From the NCBI RefSeq assembly GCF_020873915.1, contig NZ_JAHWGP010000010.1, positions 124,001 through 188,000 on the forward strand: DNA of 64,000 nt, written 5' to 3'. The position numbers were made by a program, and so were the translations under genes. This document shows positions 23,928 through 33,227 of the stretch, piece after piece (the first letter of the stretch is position 1; every line of letters starts with the position of its first letter). Below the pieces are notes generated by a model. The model ran no database searches. It was not told the DNA's origin and saw only the letters and a program-made list of their open reading frames with translations. The stretch comes from Streptomyces sp. DH5 (lineage in GTDB: Bacteria; Actinomycetota; Actinomycetes; Streptomycetales; Streptomycetaceae).

Positions 23928-24806
23928 GTGGCCGCCCCCGCGCCCCTGCCCGCCGCCCCCGAACCGCCGCGTCCGGCGAAGAACAGGCACCGGGCCTGGG
24001 ACGAGGCACCCCGCTGGCAGATCTACCTGCCGCTGGGCATCTACCTCGTCTTCACCCTCATCCCCTTCTACTGGATCCTGCTCTTCGCGCTCCGCCCGGC
24101 CGGCTCCACCTCGCTGGTGCCCTGGCCGATGACCACCGCGCACTTCGAGAAGGTCTGGACGGACCGCGGATTCGGCACCTTCTTCTACAACAGCGTGCTG
24201 GTCGGCGTCGTCACCCTGCTCATGACCACCCTGGTCGCACTGGCCGGCGGCTACGCCCTCGCCCGGTTCGACTTCAAGGTCAAGCGGGCCTTCATGCTGG
24301 CCCTGCTCTGTTCCCAGTTCGTGCCCGGCGCGCTGCTCCTGGTCCCGCTGTTCGAGATCTTCGCCGGACTGCAGATGATCAACTCGCTGGTCAGCGTCAT
24401 CATCGCCGAGACGGTGTTCCAGCTGCCCCTGTCGATGATCCTGATCAGCAACTTCATCAAGAACGTGCCGTACTCGCTGGAGGAGGCCGCCTGGGTCGAC
24501 GGCTGCAACCGGTTCCGGGCCTTCCGGGTGGTCGTCCTGCCCCTGCTGCGGCCCGGTCTGATCGCCGTCGGATCCTTCGCCTTCGTCCACTCCTGGAACC
24601 ACTTCCTGTTCGCCCTGATGTTCCTCAACAACCAGGAGAAGCAGACCATCCCGGTCGGCCTCAACACCCTGATGAGCGCGGACAGCGTCGACCTCGGCGC
24701 ACTCGCCGCCGGCGGCATCATCGCGGCCGTCCCCGTGGTGATCGTGTTCGCCTTCATCCAGAAGTGGCTGATCACCGGGTTCAGCGCGGGGGCGGTGAAG
24801 GGATGA
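23928..24806 (+). CDS. ABC carbohydrate transporter permease (MalG type)
   Basis: A 292-residue permease if GTG 23928 is used; it has a perfect AAGGAGG five bases upstream. The GTG at 23907, overlapping the previous stop, is the alternative. After a Pro/Ala-rich cytosolic tail there are six predicted helices, an EAA loop (EEAAWVDGCNRFRAFRVVVLPL) and a MalG-type end (ITGFSAGAVKG). It forms a CUT1 pore with the previous gene. No ATPase gene is present nearby. Confidence 0.91.
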   Translation: MAAPAPLPAAPEPPRPAKNRHRAWDEAPRWQIYLPLGIYLVFTLIPFYWILLFALRPAGSTSLVPWPMTTAHFEKVWTDRGFGTFFYNSVLVGVVTLLMTTLVALAGGYALARFDFKVKRAFMLALLCSQFVPGALLLVPLFEIFAGLQMINSLVSVIIAETVFQLPLSMILISNFIKNVPYSLEEAAWVDGCNRFRAFRVVVLPLLRPGLIAVGSFAFVHSWNHFLFALMFLNNQEKQTIPVGLNTLMSADSVDLGALAAGGIIAAVPVVIVFAFIQKWLITGFSAGAVKG

Positions 24807-25990
24807 CCGCGACCGGCCGCGGGACGGTTTCCGCCCCGCCCCTCCCCGTCGTCCTCGCCGGTGCCCGCGGCCACGGCCGCTGGCACGTCGAGAACATCCG
24901 CCGGCTCGAGGCGCAGGGAGTTCTCACGCTGGCCGGCATCTGTGAGCTCACCCCGCTCACCGAGGACGAGTTCGGCGGCGCACTCCCCGAGCAGTCACCC
25001 GACTTCGGCGCGCTGCTCGACTCCACCGGCGCCCGCGTCGCGGTCATCTGCACCCCGATCCCCACCCACACCGACCTCGCCCTCACGGCCGCCGCCCGGG
25101 GCGTGCACATCCTGCTGGAGAAGCCGCCCGCACCGTCGTACGCGGAGTTCCGGCGGATGGCCGACGGGGTCGCCGCGGCCGGCGTCGCCTGCCAGATCGG
25201 CTTCCAGTCCCTGGGCTCGCACGCCGTGCCCGCGATCCGTGAACTGGTGGCCGAGGGCGCCGTCGGACGGGTGGTGGGCATCGGCGGGGCCGGCGCCTGG
25301 GTGCGGCCCGAGGCGTACTTCCGGCGGGCGCCCTGGGCGGGCCGGCGCCGGCTGAACGGCGTCGACGTGATCGACGGGGCGCTCACCAACCCCCTCGCCC
25401 ACGCCGTCGCCACCGCCCTCGCCCTCGCCGGGAGCACCCGCGCCGAGGACGTCGCCGGCATCGAGACCGAGCTGCTGCGCGCCAACGACATCGAGTCCGA
25501 CGACACCTCCTGCGTACGCGTCACCACCGCGCGGGGAGGTTCGGTCACCGTCGCCGCGACGCTGTGCGCGGAGCGGGCGGACGAGCCGTACGTCATGGTG
25601 CACGGCACCAGCGGACGGATCACCTTCTGGTACAAGCAGGACCGCGTGCTGCTCCAGCGCGCCGGCCACGGCCCCGAGGAGACCCGGTACGGCCGCACCG
25701 ACCTGCTGGAGAACCTTGCCGCGCACCTCACCGACGGCACACCCCTGCTGGTCACCCCGGACGGGACGGGCGCCTTCATGCAGGTCGTCGAGGCCATCCG
25801 CAAGGCACCCGACCCGGCCCCGCTCCCCGACGGCGCCTGGCACCGCGTCCCCGGTGAGGAACGCCGGGTCGTGCCGGGCATCGACGGCCTCGTCGCGGCG
25901 GCCGCCGACACCCTGTCCCTCTACTCCGAGCTCGGCGCCCCCTGGGCGCTGCCCGCCCACCACCTGCCGAAAGAGGTGAGCACCCGATGA
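24803..25990 (+). CDS. Gfo/Idh/MocA-family oxidoreductase
   Basis: A 395-residue NAD(P)-dependent oxidoreductase. The Rossmann start LAGARGHGRWHVENIRRL, the VAVICTPIPTHTDLAL strand and the LEKPPAPS motif (the EKP lysine) are clear. The C-terminal sheet domain (GAGAWVRPEAYFRRAPW, GALTNPLAHAVA) supplies the substrate site. Coupled by ATGA to both neighbours, it probably oxidises a sugar or glycoside freed by GH43 or taken in by the transporter. Family members often act with PmoA-like proteins, as here. Confidence 0.88.
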   Translation: MTATGRGTVSAPPLPVVLAGARGHGRWHVENIRRLEAQGVLTLAGICELTPLTEDEFGGALPEQSPDFGALLDSTGARVAVICTPIPTHTDLALTAAARGVHILLEKPPAPSYAEFRRMADGVAAAGVACQIGFQSLGSHAVPAIRELVAEGAVGRVVGIGGAGAWVRPEAYFRRAPWAGRRRLNGVDVIDGALTNPLAHAVATALALAGSTRAEDVAGIETELLRANDIESDDTSCVRVTTARGGSVTVAATLCAERADEPYVMVHGTSGRITFWYKQDRVLLQRAGHGPEETRYGRTDLLENLAAHLTDGTPLLVTPDGTGAFMQVVEAIRKAPDPAPLPDGAWHRVPGEERRVVPGIDGLVAAAADTLSLYSELGAPWALPAHHLPKEVSTR

Positions 25991-26829
25991 CCGGCGACGA
26001 CCTGGTGCTGCGCGTCGCGGGCCGGCCCGTCGGCCGGTACGTCACCCGGCCCGAACTGCCCACCCGGCTCTCGCCGCGGCCCTACCTGCACCCCGTCACC
26101 ACCCTGGCCGGCACGGCCGTCACCGAGCTCGGCCCGGCCGACCACGCACACCACCTCGGCGTCGGTGTCGCCGTTCCCGACGTCGAGGGGTTCAACTTCT
26201 GGGGCGGACGCACCTACGTCCGCGACCGGGGGCCCACCGAGCTGGACAACCACGGCTCCCAGCGGCACACCTCCTACCAGCTGCGCGACCCCGACGGGTT
26301 CGTCGAGGAGCTGCGCTGGGTGGCCGAGCCCGGCGAACTGCTGCGCGAGCGCCGCACCGTCGCCGCCACCGAACTCACCGACACGGCCTGGGCGCTGGAC
26401 CTCACCTTCTCCCTCACCAACACCACGCCGGGCCCGCTGTCCATCGGCAGCCCCGCCACCAACGGCCGCCCCGGCGCCGCCTACGGAGGCTTCTTCTGGC
26501 GGGCCCGCAAGGAGGAGACGGCCCCGGACGTCTTCACCGCGCGCGCCGAGGGCGTGGACGAGGTCCACGGCAGGACCGCCGACTGGATCGCCCTCGCCGG
26601 ATCCACCTGGACGCTGGTCTTCGCCGGGGTCACCGCACCGACCCGGCAGGACCCCTGGTTCGTCCGCACCGCCGAATACCCCGGTGTGGGTTCCTCCCTC
26701 GCCCACGACGCCCGGCTGCCCCTCCCACCCGGTGAGACCGTGGTCCGCAGGATCGCCACCGTCGTCGCCGACGGCCGGCTCACCCGCAACGAGGCCGGGG
26801 CCCTGGCCCGCAAGGCGGTGAACGCGTGA
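25987..26829 (+). CDS. PmoA-like (DUF6807) protein
   Basis: A 280-residue protein related to the DUF6807 'methane oxygenase PmoA' family, a name inherited from poor annotation and not evidence of methane oxidation. Hallmarks are RPYLHPVTTLAG, DHAHHLGVGVAV and FNFWGGRTYV, with conserved His residues on a predicted beta-sandwich, and AYGGFFWRARKEE. No signal peptide is visible. It sits between a Gfo/Idh/MocA oxidoreductase and a GH43 enzyme with overlapping stops and starts, consistent with a role in modified-sugar metabolism. Reaction unknown. Confidence 0.8.
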   Translation: MTGDDLVLRVAGRPVGRYVTRPELPTRLSPRPYLHPVTTLAGTAVTELGPADHAHHLGVGVAVPDVEGFNFWGGRTYVRDRGPTELDNHGSQRHTSYQLRDPDGFVEELRWVAEPGELLRERRTVAATELTDTAWALDLTFSLTNTTPGPLSIGSPATNGRPGAAYGGFFWRARKEETAPDVFTARAEGVDEVHGRTADWIALAGSTWTLVFAGVTAPTRQDPWFVRTAEYPGVGSSLAHDARLPLPPGETVVRRIATVVADGRLTRNEAGALARKAVNA

Positions 26830-28364
26830 GCGCCGACCCGGCGGACACCACCTACCGCAACCCGGTCCTGAACGCCGACTGGTCCGACCCCGACGTGATC
26901 CGCGTCGGTGACGACTTCTACCTGACCGCCTCCAGTTTCGGCCGCGCCCCCGGACTGCCCCTGCTGCACTCCCGCGACCTGGTCAACTGGTCCCTCGTCG
27001 GCCACGCCCTGCAACGCCTCGAACCCGAGGCCGAGTTCACCACGCCCCGGCACGACTGCGGGGTCTGGGCACCCGCCCTGCGCCACCACGACGACCGCTT
27101 CTGGATCTTCTGGGGCGACCCCGACCAGGGCATCTTCCAGGTCAACTCCCCCGGGATCCGCGGTCCGTGGACCGAGCCGCTGCTGGTGAAGGCGGGCAAG
27201 GGGCTCATCGACCCCTGCCCCCTGTGGGACGAGGAGACCGGTGAGGCGTACCTCGTGCACGGCTGGGCCAAGTCCCGTTCCGGCGTCAAGAACCGCCTCA
27301 CCGGCCACCGGATGCACCCGCACGGCACCGGACTCCTCGACGAGGGCGAGGTGATCGTCGACGGCGACCGCATCCCCGGCTGGTTCACCCTGGAAGGGCC
27401 CAAGCTCTACCGGCACGACGGCTGGTTCTGGATCCTCGCCCCGGCCGGGGGAGTGGAGACCGGCTGGCAGGGAGCCTTCCGCTCCCGCGCCTTCTTCGGC
27501 CCGTACGAGGAGAAGGTCGTCCTGGAGCAGAAGGACACCGACGTCAACGGCCCCCACCAGGGGGGCTGGGTGCGCACCCCCTCCGGCGAGGACTGGTTCC
27601 TGCACTTCCAGCAGCGCGGCGCGTACGGCCGTGTCGTGCACCTCCAGCCGATGCGCTGGGATGCCCAGGGCTGGCCGGTGCTCGGCGACGAAGGCGCCCC
27701 GGTCGCCGAACACCGGCGCCCGGACCTGCCCCCGCAGCCGCCCGCCGCGCCCGCCACCGACGACGACTTCCCCGGCGGACGCCACGGCCGGCAGTGGCAG
27801 TGGACCGCCAACCCCCGGGACGGCTGGACCACCCAGCACTCCGCCGACGGACTGCGGCTCACCTGCGTCCGCTCGGCCGACGCGCACGACCTGCGCAGAC
27901 TCCCCAACGTCCTCACCCAGCGGCTGCCCGGCACCCCGTGCACCGCCGAGGTGGAGCTACGGCTCGACAGCGAGGAACCCGGTGCCCGCGCGGGGCTCAC
28001 GGTCCTCGGGGACGCCTACCGCTGGATCGGACTCCAGCGGGACACGGACGGCACGGTGCACCTGGTGCACCGGTTCGCCGAAACGGCCGCCGAGAGGGAA
28101 CGGGACGCCGATCGTCCGCGGCCCGCTCCGAGCGGCCGGGCACGGCTGCGCATCGACATCGACGACGGTGCGCGCTGCCGCTTCTCGTACGACACCGGGG
28201 ACGGCCCGCGCCCCTCCGGTCAGGTCTTCGCCGCCACCCCATGGCGCTGGGTCGGTGCCCTGCTCGGTCTGGTCGCCCTGGCGCCCGCCGGTCGGGGACA
28301 CGCCGGCACCGCCACGTTCACGCAGTTCAGGATCAGTATCCAGAAGAAGAGAGCCGACCAATGA
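26826..28364 (+). CDS. Glycoside hydrolase family 43, beta-xylosidase/arabinofuranosidase type
   Basis: A 512-residue intracellular enzyme (no signal peptide) starting at GTG 26826. The five-bladed propeller domain covers about 1-310: YRNPVLNADWSDPDVIRVGDDFY contains the general-base Asp (DPDVIR), GLIDPCPLWDEETG the pKa-modulating Asp, and LEGPKLYRHDGW the general-acid Glu. A C-terminal beta-sandwich (about 315-510) matches the GH43 accessory domain found in xylosidases. It would trim imported xylo- or arabino-oligosaccharides. Both ends overlap neighbouring genes. Confidence 0.88.
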   Translation: MSADPADTTYRNPVLNADWSDPDVIRVGDDFYLTASSFGRAPGLPLLHSRDLVNWSLVGHALQRLEPEAEFTTPRHDCGVWAPALRHHDDRFWIFWGDPDQGIFQVNSPGIRGPWTEPLLVKAGKGLIDPCPLWDEETGEAYLVHGWAKSRSGVKNRLTGHRMHPHGTGLLDEGEVIVDGDRIPGWFTLEGPKLYRHDGWFWILAPAGGVETGWQGAFRSRAFFGPYEEKVVLEQKDTDVNGPHQGGWVRTPSGEDWFLHFQQRGAYGRVVHLQPMRWDAQGWPVLGDEGAPVAEHRRPDLPPQPPAAPATDDDFPGGRHGRQWQWTANPRDGWTTQHSADGLRLTCVRSADAHDLRRLPNVLTQRLPGTPCTAEVELRLDSEEPGARAGLTVLGDAYRWIGLQRDTDGTVHLVHRFAETAAERERDADRPRPAPSGRARLRIDIDDGARCRFSYDTGDGPRPSGQVFAATPWRWVGALLGLVALAPAGRGHAGTATFTQFRISIQKKRADQ

Positions 28365-29719
28365 AGATCAGCATTCTCGGAAGCAGCACCGGCAGAGGCC
28401 GCCGCACCTCGGCCGCCGTCGCCCTCGGGGCCGTGCTCGCCCTGACCGCCACCGCCTGCGGTGACGACGGCAGCGGCGCGGACGCCGGCGGCGAGGGCAG
28501 CGGCAAGGGCAAGATCGTCTTCTGGGACAACAACGGCGGCGTCCGCACCGAGATCTGGAAGCAGATCATCGCCGACTTCGAGAAGGCCAACCCGGACATC
28601 GACGTGCAGTACGTCGGCATCGCCTCCACCGAGTACCAGTCCAAGGTGGACACCGCCATCCAGGCCGACGGCCTGCCGGACGTGGGCGGCATCGGCGCCT
28701 CGATGCTCGCGGGCTTCGCTGCACAGGGCGCGCTCGACCCGCTGGACGACCGGCTGGAGAAGTCGCCCCTGAACGGCAAGCTCAACAAGGACATGACCGA
28801 GTCGCTGCGGGCGGCCGGCGGCGGCGACGACAAGCTGTACTCCATCCCGACCTCCGCCAACAACGGCGTCCTCTACTACCGCACCGACCTGTTCGAGAAG
28901 GCGGGCCTGGAGGAGCCGACCACCTGGGACCGGTTCTTCAAGGCGGCGGAGAAGCTCACCGACAAGGGCGGCAACAAGTTCGGGTACACCATCCGCGGGG
29001 GCTCCGGCTCCATCGCCCAGGCGCTGGACGCGATGTACGGGCAGTCCGGCATCACCTCGTTCTGGGACTCCACGGGCAAGAAGACGACGGTCAACGACCC
29101 GAAGAACGTCGAGGCGCTGGAGAAGTACGCGGACCTGTTCAAGAGGGTCACTCCCGCCGCCGACCTCAACAACGACTTCACCAAGATGGTCGCGCAGTGG
29201 GACTCCGGTGAGATCGGCATGCTGAACCACAACCTGGGCTCGTACCAGGACCACGTGAAGGCGCTCGGCGCCGACAAGTTCCGGGGCATCCCGCAGCCCG
29301 TCGGCCCCGGCGGCAAGCGTGTCCAGGTCTCCAACCCGGTCGACGGCGTCGGCCTGTTCAAGAGCTCCAAGAACAAGGAGGCCGCCTGGAAGTTCATCGA
29401 GTTCGCCACCTCGGCGGAGTCCAGCTCGAAGTTCAACGAGTCGGCGGGGCAGGTGCCGGCGCACCTGGACGCGGCGAAGGCCGACTGGATCGCGAAGGCG
29501 GAGCCCACGAAGCTGGCGGCGGAGGCGCTGACGGACGGGTCGACGACCATCGTGCAGCTGCCGTACTACCTGCCGGACTGGAACACGCTGTCCAAGGCGG
29601 AGAGCGAGCCGAACTTCCAGAAGGTCCTGCTCGGGGACATGAGCGCGAAGGACTTCCTGGACGGGCTGGCCGAGAAGCTGAACGAGGCGCAGGCCGAGTG
29701 GGACGAGCAGATGAGCTGA
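28361..29719 (+). CDS. ABC transporter solute-binding lipoprotein
   Basis: A 452-residue protein with a signal peptide and lipobox ending TATAC, then a Gly/Ser/Asp-rich spacer. The mature part is a family-1 sugar-binding protein: KIVFWDNNGGVRTEIWKQI, LPDVGGIGASML, NGVLYYRTDLFEKAGL, GEIGMLNHNLGSYQDH, AAWKFIEFATSAESS. It is the last gene of the GntR operon and its ATG overlaps the GH43 stop. This placement is unusual, because binding proteins normally come first and are made in excess. A terminator hairpin follows. Confidence 0.92.
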   Translation: MKISILGSSTGRGRRTSAAVALGAVLALTATACGDDGSGADAGGEGSGKGKIVFWDNNGGVRTEIWKQIIADFEKANPDIDVQYVGIASTEYQSKVDTAIQADGLPDVGGIGASMLAGFAAQGALDPLDDRLEKSPLNGKLNKDMTESLRAAGGGDDKLYSIPTSANNGVLYYRTDLFEKAGLEEPTTWDRFFKAAEKLTDKGGNKFGYTIRGGSGSIAQALDAMYGQSGITSFWDSTGKKTTVNDPKNVEALEKYADLFKRVTPAADLNNDFTKMVAQWDSGEIGMLNHNLGSYQDHVKALGADKFRGIPQPVGPGGKRVQVSNPVDGVGLFKSSKNKEAAWKFIEFATSAESSSKFNESAGQVPAHLDAAKADWIAKAEPTKLAAEALTDGSTTIVQLPYYLPDWNTLSKAESEPNFQKVLLGDMSAKDFLDGLAEKLNEAQAEWDEQMS

Positions 29720-29740
29720 CCCGACCGTCGGTTTCGCCGT

Positions 29741-29775
29741 GGGGCGGCCCCGGTTCCCGGGCCAGGGGCCGCCCC
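29741..29775 (+). terminator. Terminator of the GntR operon
   Basis: GGGGCGGCCCC (29741-29751) pairs with GGGGCCGCCCC (29765-29775) around a 13-base loop, just after the solute-binding protein gene. Confidence 0.75.
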
Positions 29776-29867
29776 CGGCCGGCCGCGCCCACGCGGCGAG
29801 ACCGCATCGGCACGGTCCCGCGTCCTCAAGGCGGTTCGTCCCCCACCCAGTCGAAAGGGCCACCGGC

Positions 29868-30665
29868 ATGTCGCTCAGCCGCAGACAGGTCGCCTCCGCT
29901 GCCGTCGCTTCCCTGCCCCTGGCGTTCGCCGCGACCGGCGTCGCCCGTGCCGGTGGACGCCGGCACCGCACCCTCTACATCGCCGGTGACTCCACCGCGG
30001 CCCAGAAGTACGCCGACGCCGCCCCGGAGACCGGGTGGGGCATGGCGTTGCCGTTCCTGCTGCACCGGCATCTCGACGTAGCCAACCACGCCGTGAACGG
30101 ACGGAGTTCGAAGAGCTTCCTCGACGAGGGGCGGCTGGAGCCGATCCTCTCCTCGATCCGGCCCGGCGACCTCCTGCTGGTCCAGTTCGCGCACAACGAC
30201 GAGAAGGCCGCCGACCCCAGCCGCTATACCGAGCCCTGGACGACGTACCAGGAGTACCTGCGGAGGTACCTCGACGGGGCGCGGGCCCGGGGCGCCCGGC
30301 CCGTGCTGGCCACCGCCGTGGAGCGGCGGCGGTTCGACGCGGACGGGCGGGCCGTGCCCAGCCACGGGGAGTACCCGGCGGCGATGCGGGCGCTGGCGCG
30401 CCGGGAGCGGGTTCCGCTGCTCGACGTCCAGGCGCTGTCACTGGCGCTGTGGCAGGAACTCGGGGCCGAGGAGACCAAGAAGTACTTCAACTGGACGGCG
30501 TCCGAGCAGGACAACACGCACTTCAACCCGCCGGGCGCGATCGCCGTGGCGCGGCTGGTCGCCCGGGAGCTGCTGCGCACCCGGGTGCTCGCGCCGCGCG
30601 ACGTGCGGCGGCTGGACGCGGAGATCCCCGAGGCGTGGATCACCTGGCCGGAGGCCGTCGCGTAA
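29868..30665 (+). CDS. Rhamnogalacturonan acetylesterase (SGNH hydrolase)
   Basis: A 265-residue secreted enzyme. The N-terminus SRRQVASAAVASLPLAFA is a Tat-like signal (SRRQV) ending ARA. SGNH blocks are visible: GDSTAAQ (nucleophile Ser), VNGRSSKSF (Gly), QFAHND (Asn) and DNTHFNPPG (catalytic His). The block pattern matches CE12 rhamnogalacturonan acetylesterases, which remove acetyl groups from the pectin backbone. It heads a run of pectinase genes. Confidence 0.88.
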   Translation: MSLSRRQVASAAVASLPLAFAATGVARAGGRRHRTLYIAGDSTAAQKYADAAPETGWGMALPFLLHRHLDVANHAVNGRSSKSFLDEGRLEPILSSIRPGDLLLVQFAHNDEKAADPSRYTEPWTTYQEYLRRYLDGARARGARPVLATAVERRRFDADGRAVPSHGEYPAAMRALARRERVPLLDVQALSLALWQELGAEETKKYFNWTASEQDNTHFNPPGAIAVARLVARELLRTRVLAPRDVRRLDAEIPEAWITWPEAVA

Positions 30666-30697
30666 CACCCCTGGACCATGAGAAGGAGAGCCGCACC

Positions 30698-32032
30698 ATG
30701 AGCACATTCAAATGGCATGGGCATGCCACGGTGAGAGTCGCCTCGCTGGCCGGCTGCACCGCCCTCGTCCTGGCCCTGGCCGGCACGGGCGCCCAGGCGC
30801 ACTCCCCGTCGCACCACCACCGTGACCCCGCCCGGCAGACGCTGGGCGCGGGCGACGGCTGGGCCTCCCACGGCACCGGCACCACCGGAGGTTCCGCCGC
30901 CGACCGGGAGCACGTGTACACCGTGCGCACCTGGGCCGAGTTCAAGGCGGCCCTGGCGGACGGCGGAGACGCACCGAAGATCATCAAGGTGAGGGGGACC
31001 ATCGACGCGGTCTCCGAGGGCTGCGAGGCGTTCGCCGCACCCGGCTACGACTTCGACGCCTACCTGGAGGCGTACGCGCCGGAGACGTGGGGCCTGGAGC
31101 AGGACCTGAGCGCCGAGCCGGACGACAGCCCGGAAGGGCTGCGCAGGGCTTCCGCCGCCGCCCAGAACACCGCCATCAAGGCGAACGTCCCCTCCAACAC
31201 CACGATCATCGGGGTCGGCCGGAACGCCGGCATCAAGGGCGCCAGCCTGCAGATCAAGGGCGTGGACAACGTCATCGTCCGCAACCTCACCCTGGAGAGC
31301 CCCCTCGACTGCTTCCCGCAGTGGGACCCGACCGACGGCGACAAGGGCAACTGGAACTCCGAGTACGACACCGCCGTCGTGTACGGCTCCACCCACGTCT
31401 GGCTGGACCACAACACGTTCACCGACGGCGAGCACCCCGACAGCGAGGCCCCGACCCACTTCGGCATGCTGTACCAGCAGCACGACGGAGAACTGGACAT
31501 CGTCCGGGGCGCCGACCACGTCACCGCCTCCTGGAACGTCTTCACCGAACACGACAAGACGATCCTCATCGGCAACAGCGACAGCGAGTCCACCGCCGCC
31601 GGCGACCGGGGCAAGCTGAAGGTGACCTTCCACCACAACCTGTTCTCCGGCCTGGTCGAGCGCGCCCCGCGCGTCCGCTTCGGTCAGGTCGACGTCTACA
31701 ACAACCACTTCGTGGCCGAGGCCGGCTACTCCTACAGCTTCGGCATCGGCAAGGAGTCCCAACTCGTCGCCGAACACAACGCCTTCACCCTGGCGAAGGG
31801 CATCGGCCCGGCCAAGATCCTCAAGCGGTGGAACGACTCGCCGCTCACCGCCCGCCACAACCTCGTCAACGGCAGGCCGGCCGACCTGATCGCCGCGCAC
31901 AACGCCGAGCTCCCCGGCACGCCCCTGAGGTCCGGCGCCGGCTGGACGCCCACCCTGCGCACCGCGGTCCACCCGGCGTGGGCGGTCCCGGCCCTGGTCA
32001 AGCACGGCGCGGGGGCCGGCCGCATCGGCTGA
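30698..32032 (+). CDS. Secreted pectate lyase, polysaccharide lyase family 1
   Basis: A 444-residue protein with a signal peptide ending AQA and a ribosome site AGAAGGAG. The parallel beta-helix signature is clear: TTIIGVGRNAGIKGASL, NVIVRNLTLES, VWLDHNTFTDGE (calcium Asp), SWNVFTEHDKTILIGNSDS, and VERAPRVRFG with the catalytic Arg, then VDVYNNHF. It cleaves de-esterified polygalacturonate by beta-elimination outside the cell, using calcium. The neighbouring methylesterase would prepare its substrate. Confidence 0.93.
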   Translation: MSTFKWHGHATVRVASLAGCTALVLALAGTGAQAHSPSHHHRDPARQTLGAGDGWASHGTGTTGGSAADREHVYTVRTWAEFKAALADGGDAPKIIKVRGTIDAVSEGCEAFAAPGYDFDAYLEAYAPETWGLEQDLSAEPDDSPEGLRRASAAAQNTAIKANVPSNTTIIGVGRNAGIKGASLQIKGVDNVIVRNLTLESPLDCFPQWDPTDGDKGNWNSEYDTAVVYGSTHVWLDHNTFTDGEHPDSEAPTHFGMLYQQHDGELDIVRGADHVTASWNVFTEHDKTILIGNSDSESTAAGDRGKLKVTFHHNLFSGLVERAPRVRFGQVDVYNNHFVAEAGYSYSFGIGKESQLVAEHNAFTLAKGIGPAKILKRWNDSPLTARHNLVNGRPADLIAAHNAELPGTPLRSGAGWTPTLRTAVHPAWAVPALVKHGAGAGRIG

Positions 32033-32105
32033 CCCGGCAAACAGCCGGCCGGTGCGGTCCGCCCCCACTGCGGTCCGCACCGGCCGCGACCCAAGGAGGA
32101 CCCGC

Positions 32106-33227
32106 ATGCCCTCGTCCCCGTCCCGCAGGAACTTCCTGCTCACCGGCGCCACGGCCGGTGGCGCGCTCGCCCTGTCCGTCGTGTCCGCCGCCCCCGCGCG
32201 GGCGGGCCACCGGCCCCGCGGCCCGTTCGGCCGCTACGGCTCACCGTCCGCCCGCCTCACCCCCGGCACCCTGTACGTCCACCCGCGCGGCGCCGGCGAC
32301 TTCACCGGCGTCCAGGCCGCCGTCACCGCCGCGACCGGAACCGGACGCACCCTGGTCATCGCGCCCGGGGTCTACCGCGAGACCGTCTCCGTCGACGCCG
32401 ACCGCACCGGCATGACCTGGATCGGCGCCTCGGAGGACCCCCGCGACGTGGTGATCGTCTACGACAACGCCGCCGGCACGCCCCGGCCCGACGGCACCGG
32501 CACCCTCGGCACCTCCGGATCGGCCACCACCACCCTGCGCCCCGACGGCTTCACCGCCCGCTGGATCACCTTCGCCAACGACTGGCTGCGCAGCGACCTC
32601 CCCGGCACCAGCGGCACCCAGGCCGTCGCCCTCAAGGTGCAGGGCGACCGCAGTGCCTTCACGCACTGCCGGTTCCTCGGCCACCAGGACACCCTGTACG
32701 CCGACTCGACGTCCCTGGGCACCTTCGCCCGCCAGTACTTCGCCCACTGCTACGTCGAGGGCGACGTCGACTTCGTCTTCGGCCGTGCCACCGCCGTCTT
32801 CGAGCACTGCCACTTCCGCACCCTGAGCCGCCCCGACCTCACCAGCGCCCCGTACGGCTTCGTCTTCGCGCCCTCCACCGCCGGCGCCAACCCCCACGGC
32901 TACCTGGTGACCAGGAGCAGGATCAGCAGCGAGGCCCCCGACCGGTACTACAAACTGGCCCGCCCCTGGGTACCCAGCTCCGATCCCACGGCCCGCCCGA
33001 TGCTCACCGTCCGGGAGACCCGGCTGGGCGCCGGCATCGACGCGGTCGCTCCGTACACGAACATGTCCAGCGGCCACCCCTGGCAGGAGCAGCGGTTCGC
33101 CGAGTACCGCAACACCGGCCCCGGCGCGGTGATCGCCGTACCCGGAAACCGGCCCCAGCTGTCCCGCGCCGAGGCCGCCTCCCACACCCGGGAGACCTTC
33201 CTGGGCGAGTGGAGGCCCCGCGGGTGA
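32106..33227 (+). CDS. Pectin methylesterase (CE8)
   Basis: A 373-residue exported protein with a clear Tat signal (SRRNFLL) ending ARA. Catalytic features of carbohydrate esterase family 8 are present: GHQDTLYA and GDVDFVFG (the two Asp) and LARPW (Arg/Trp substrate clamp), with the beta-helix repeats expected. It hydrolyses methyl esters of polygalacturonate. AAGGAGG lies just upstream, and the stop overlaps the GTG start of the next gene. Confidence 0.93.
   Translation: MPSSPSRRNFLLTGATAGGALALSVVSAAPARAGHRPRGPFGRYGSPSARLTPGTLYVHPRGAGDFTGVQAAVTAATGTGRTLVIAPGVYRETVSVDADRTGMTWIGASEDPRDVVIVYDNAAGTPRPDGTGTLGTSGSATTTLRPDGFTARWITFANDWLRSDLPGTSGTQAVALKVQGDRSAFTHCRFLGHQDTLYADSTSLGTFARQYFAHCYVEGDVDFVFGRATAVFEHCHFRTLSRPDLTSAPYGFVFAPSTAGANPHGYLVTRSRISSEAPDRYYKLARPWVPSSDPTARPMLTVRETRLGAGIDAVAPYTNMSSGHPWQEQRFAEYRNTGPGAVIAVPGNRPQLSRAEAASHTRETFLGEWRPRG

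Noticed and set aside
21156-24806. 1216-codon plus-strand ORF
   Set aside because: It runs out of frame through the dehydratase and MalF genes and joins the frame of the true MalG permease; the early part is Arg/Pro-rich shadow translation.
25987-26829. Methane mono-oxygenase subunit
   Set aside because: The PmoA name is a database legacy for this soluble DUF6807 family; there is no membrane copper mono-oxygenase sequence or pmoBC neighbour.
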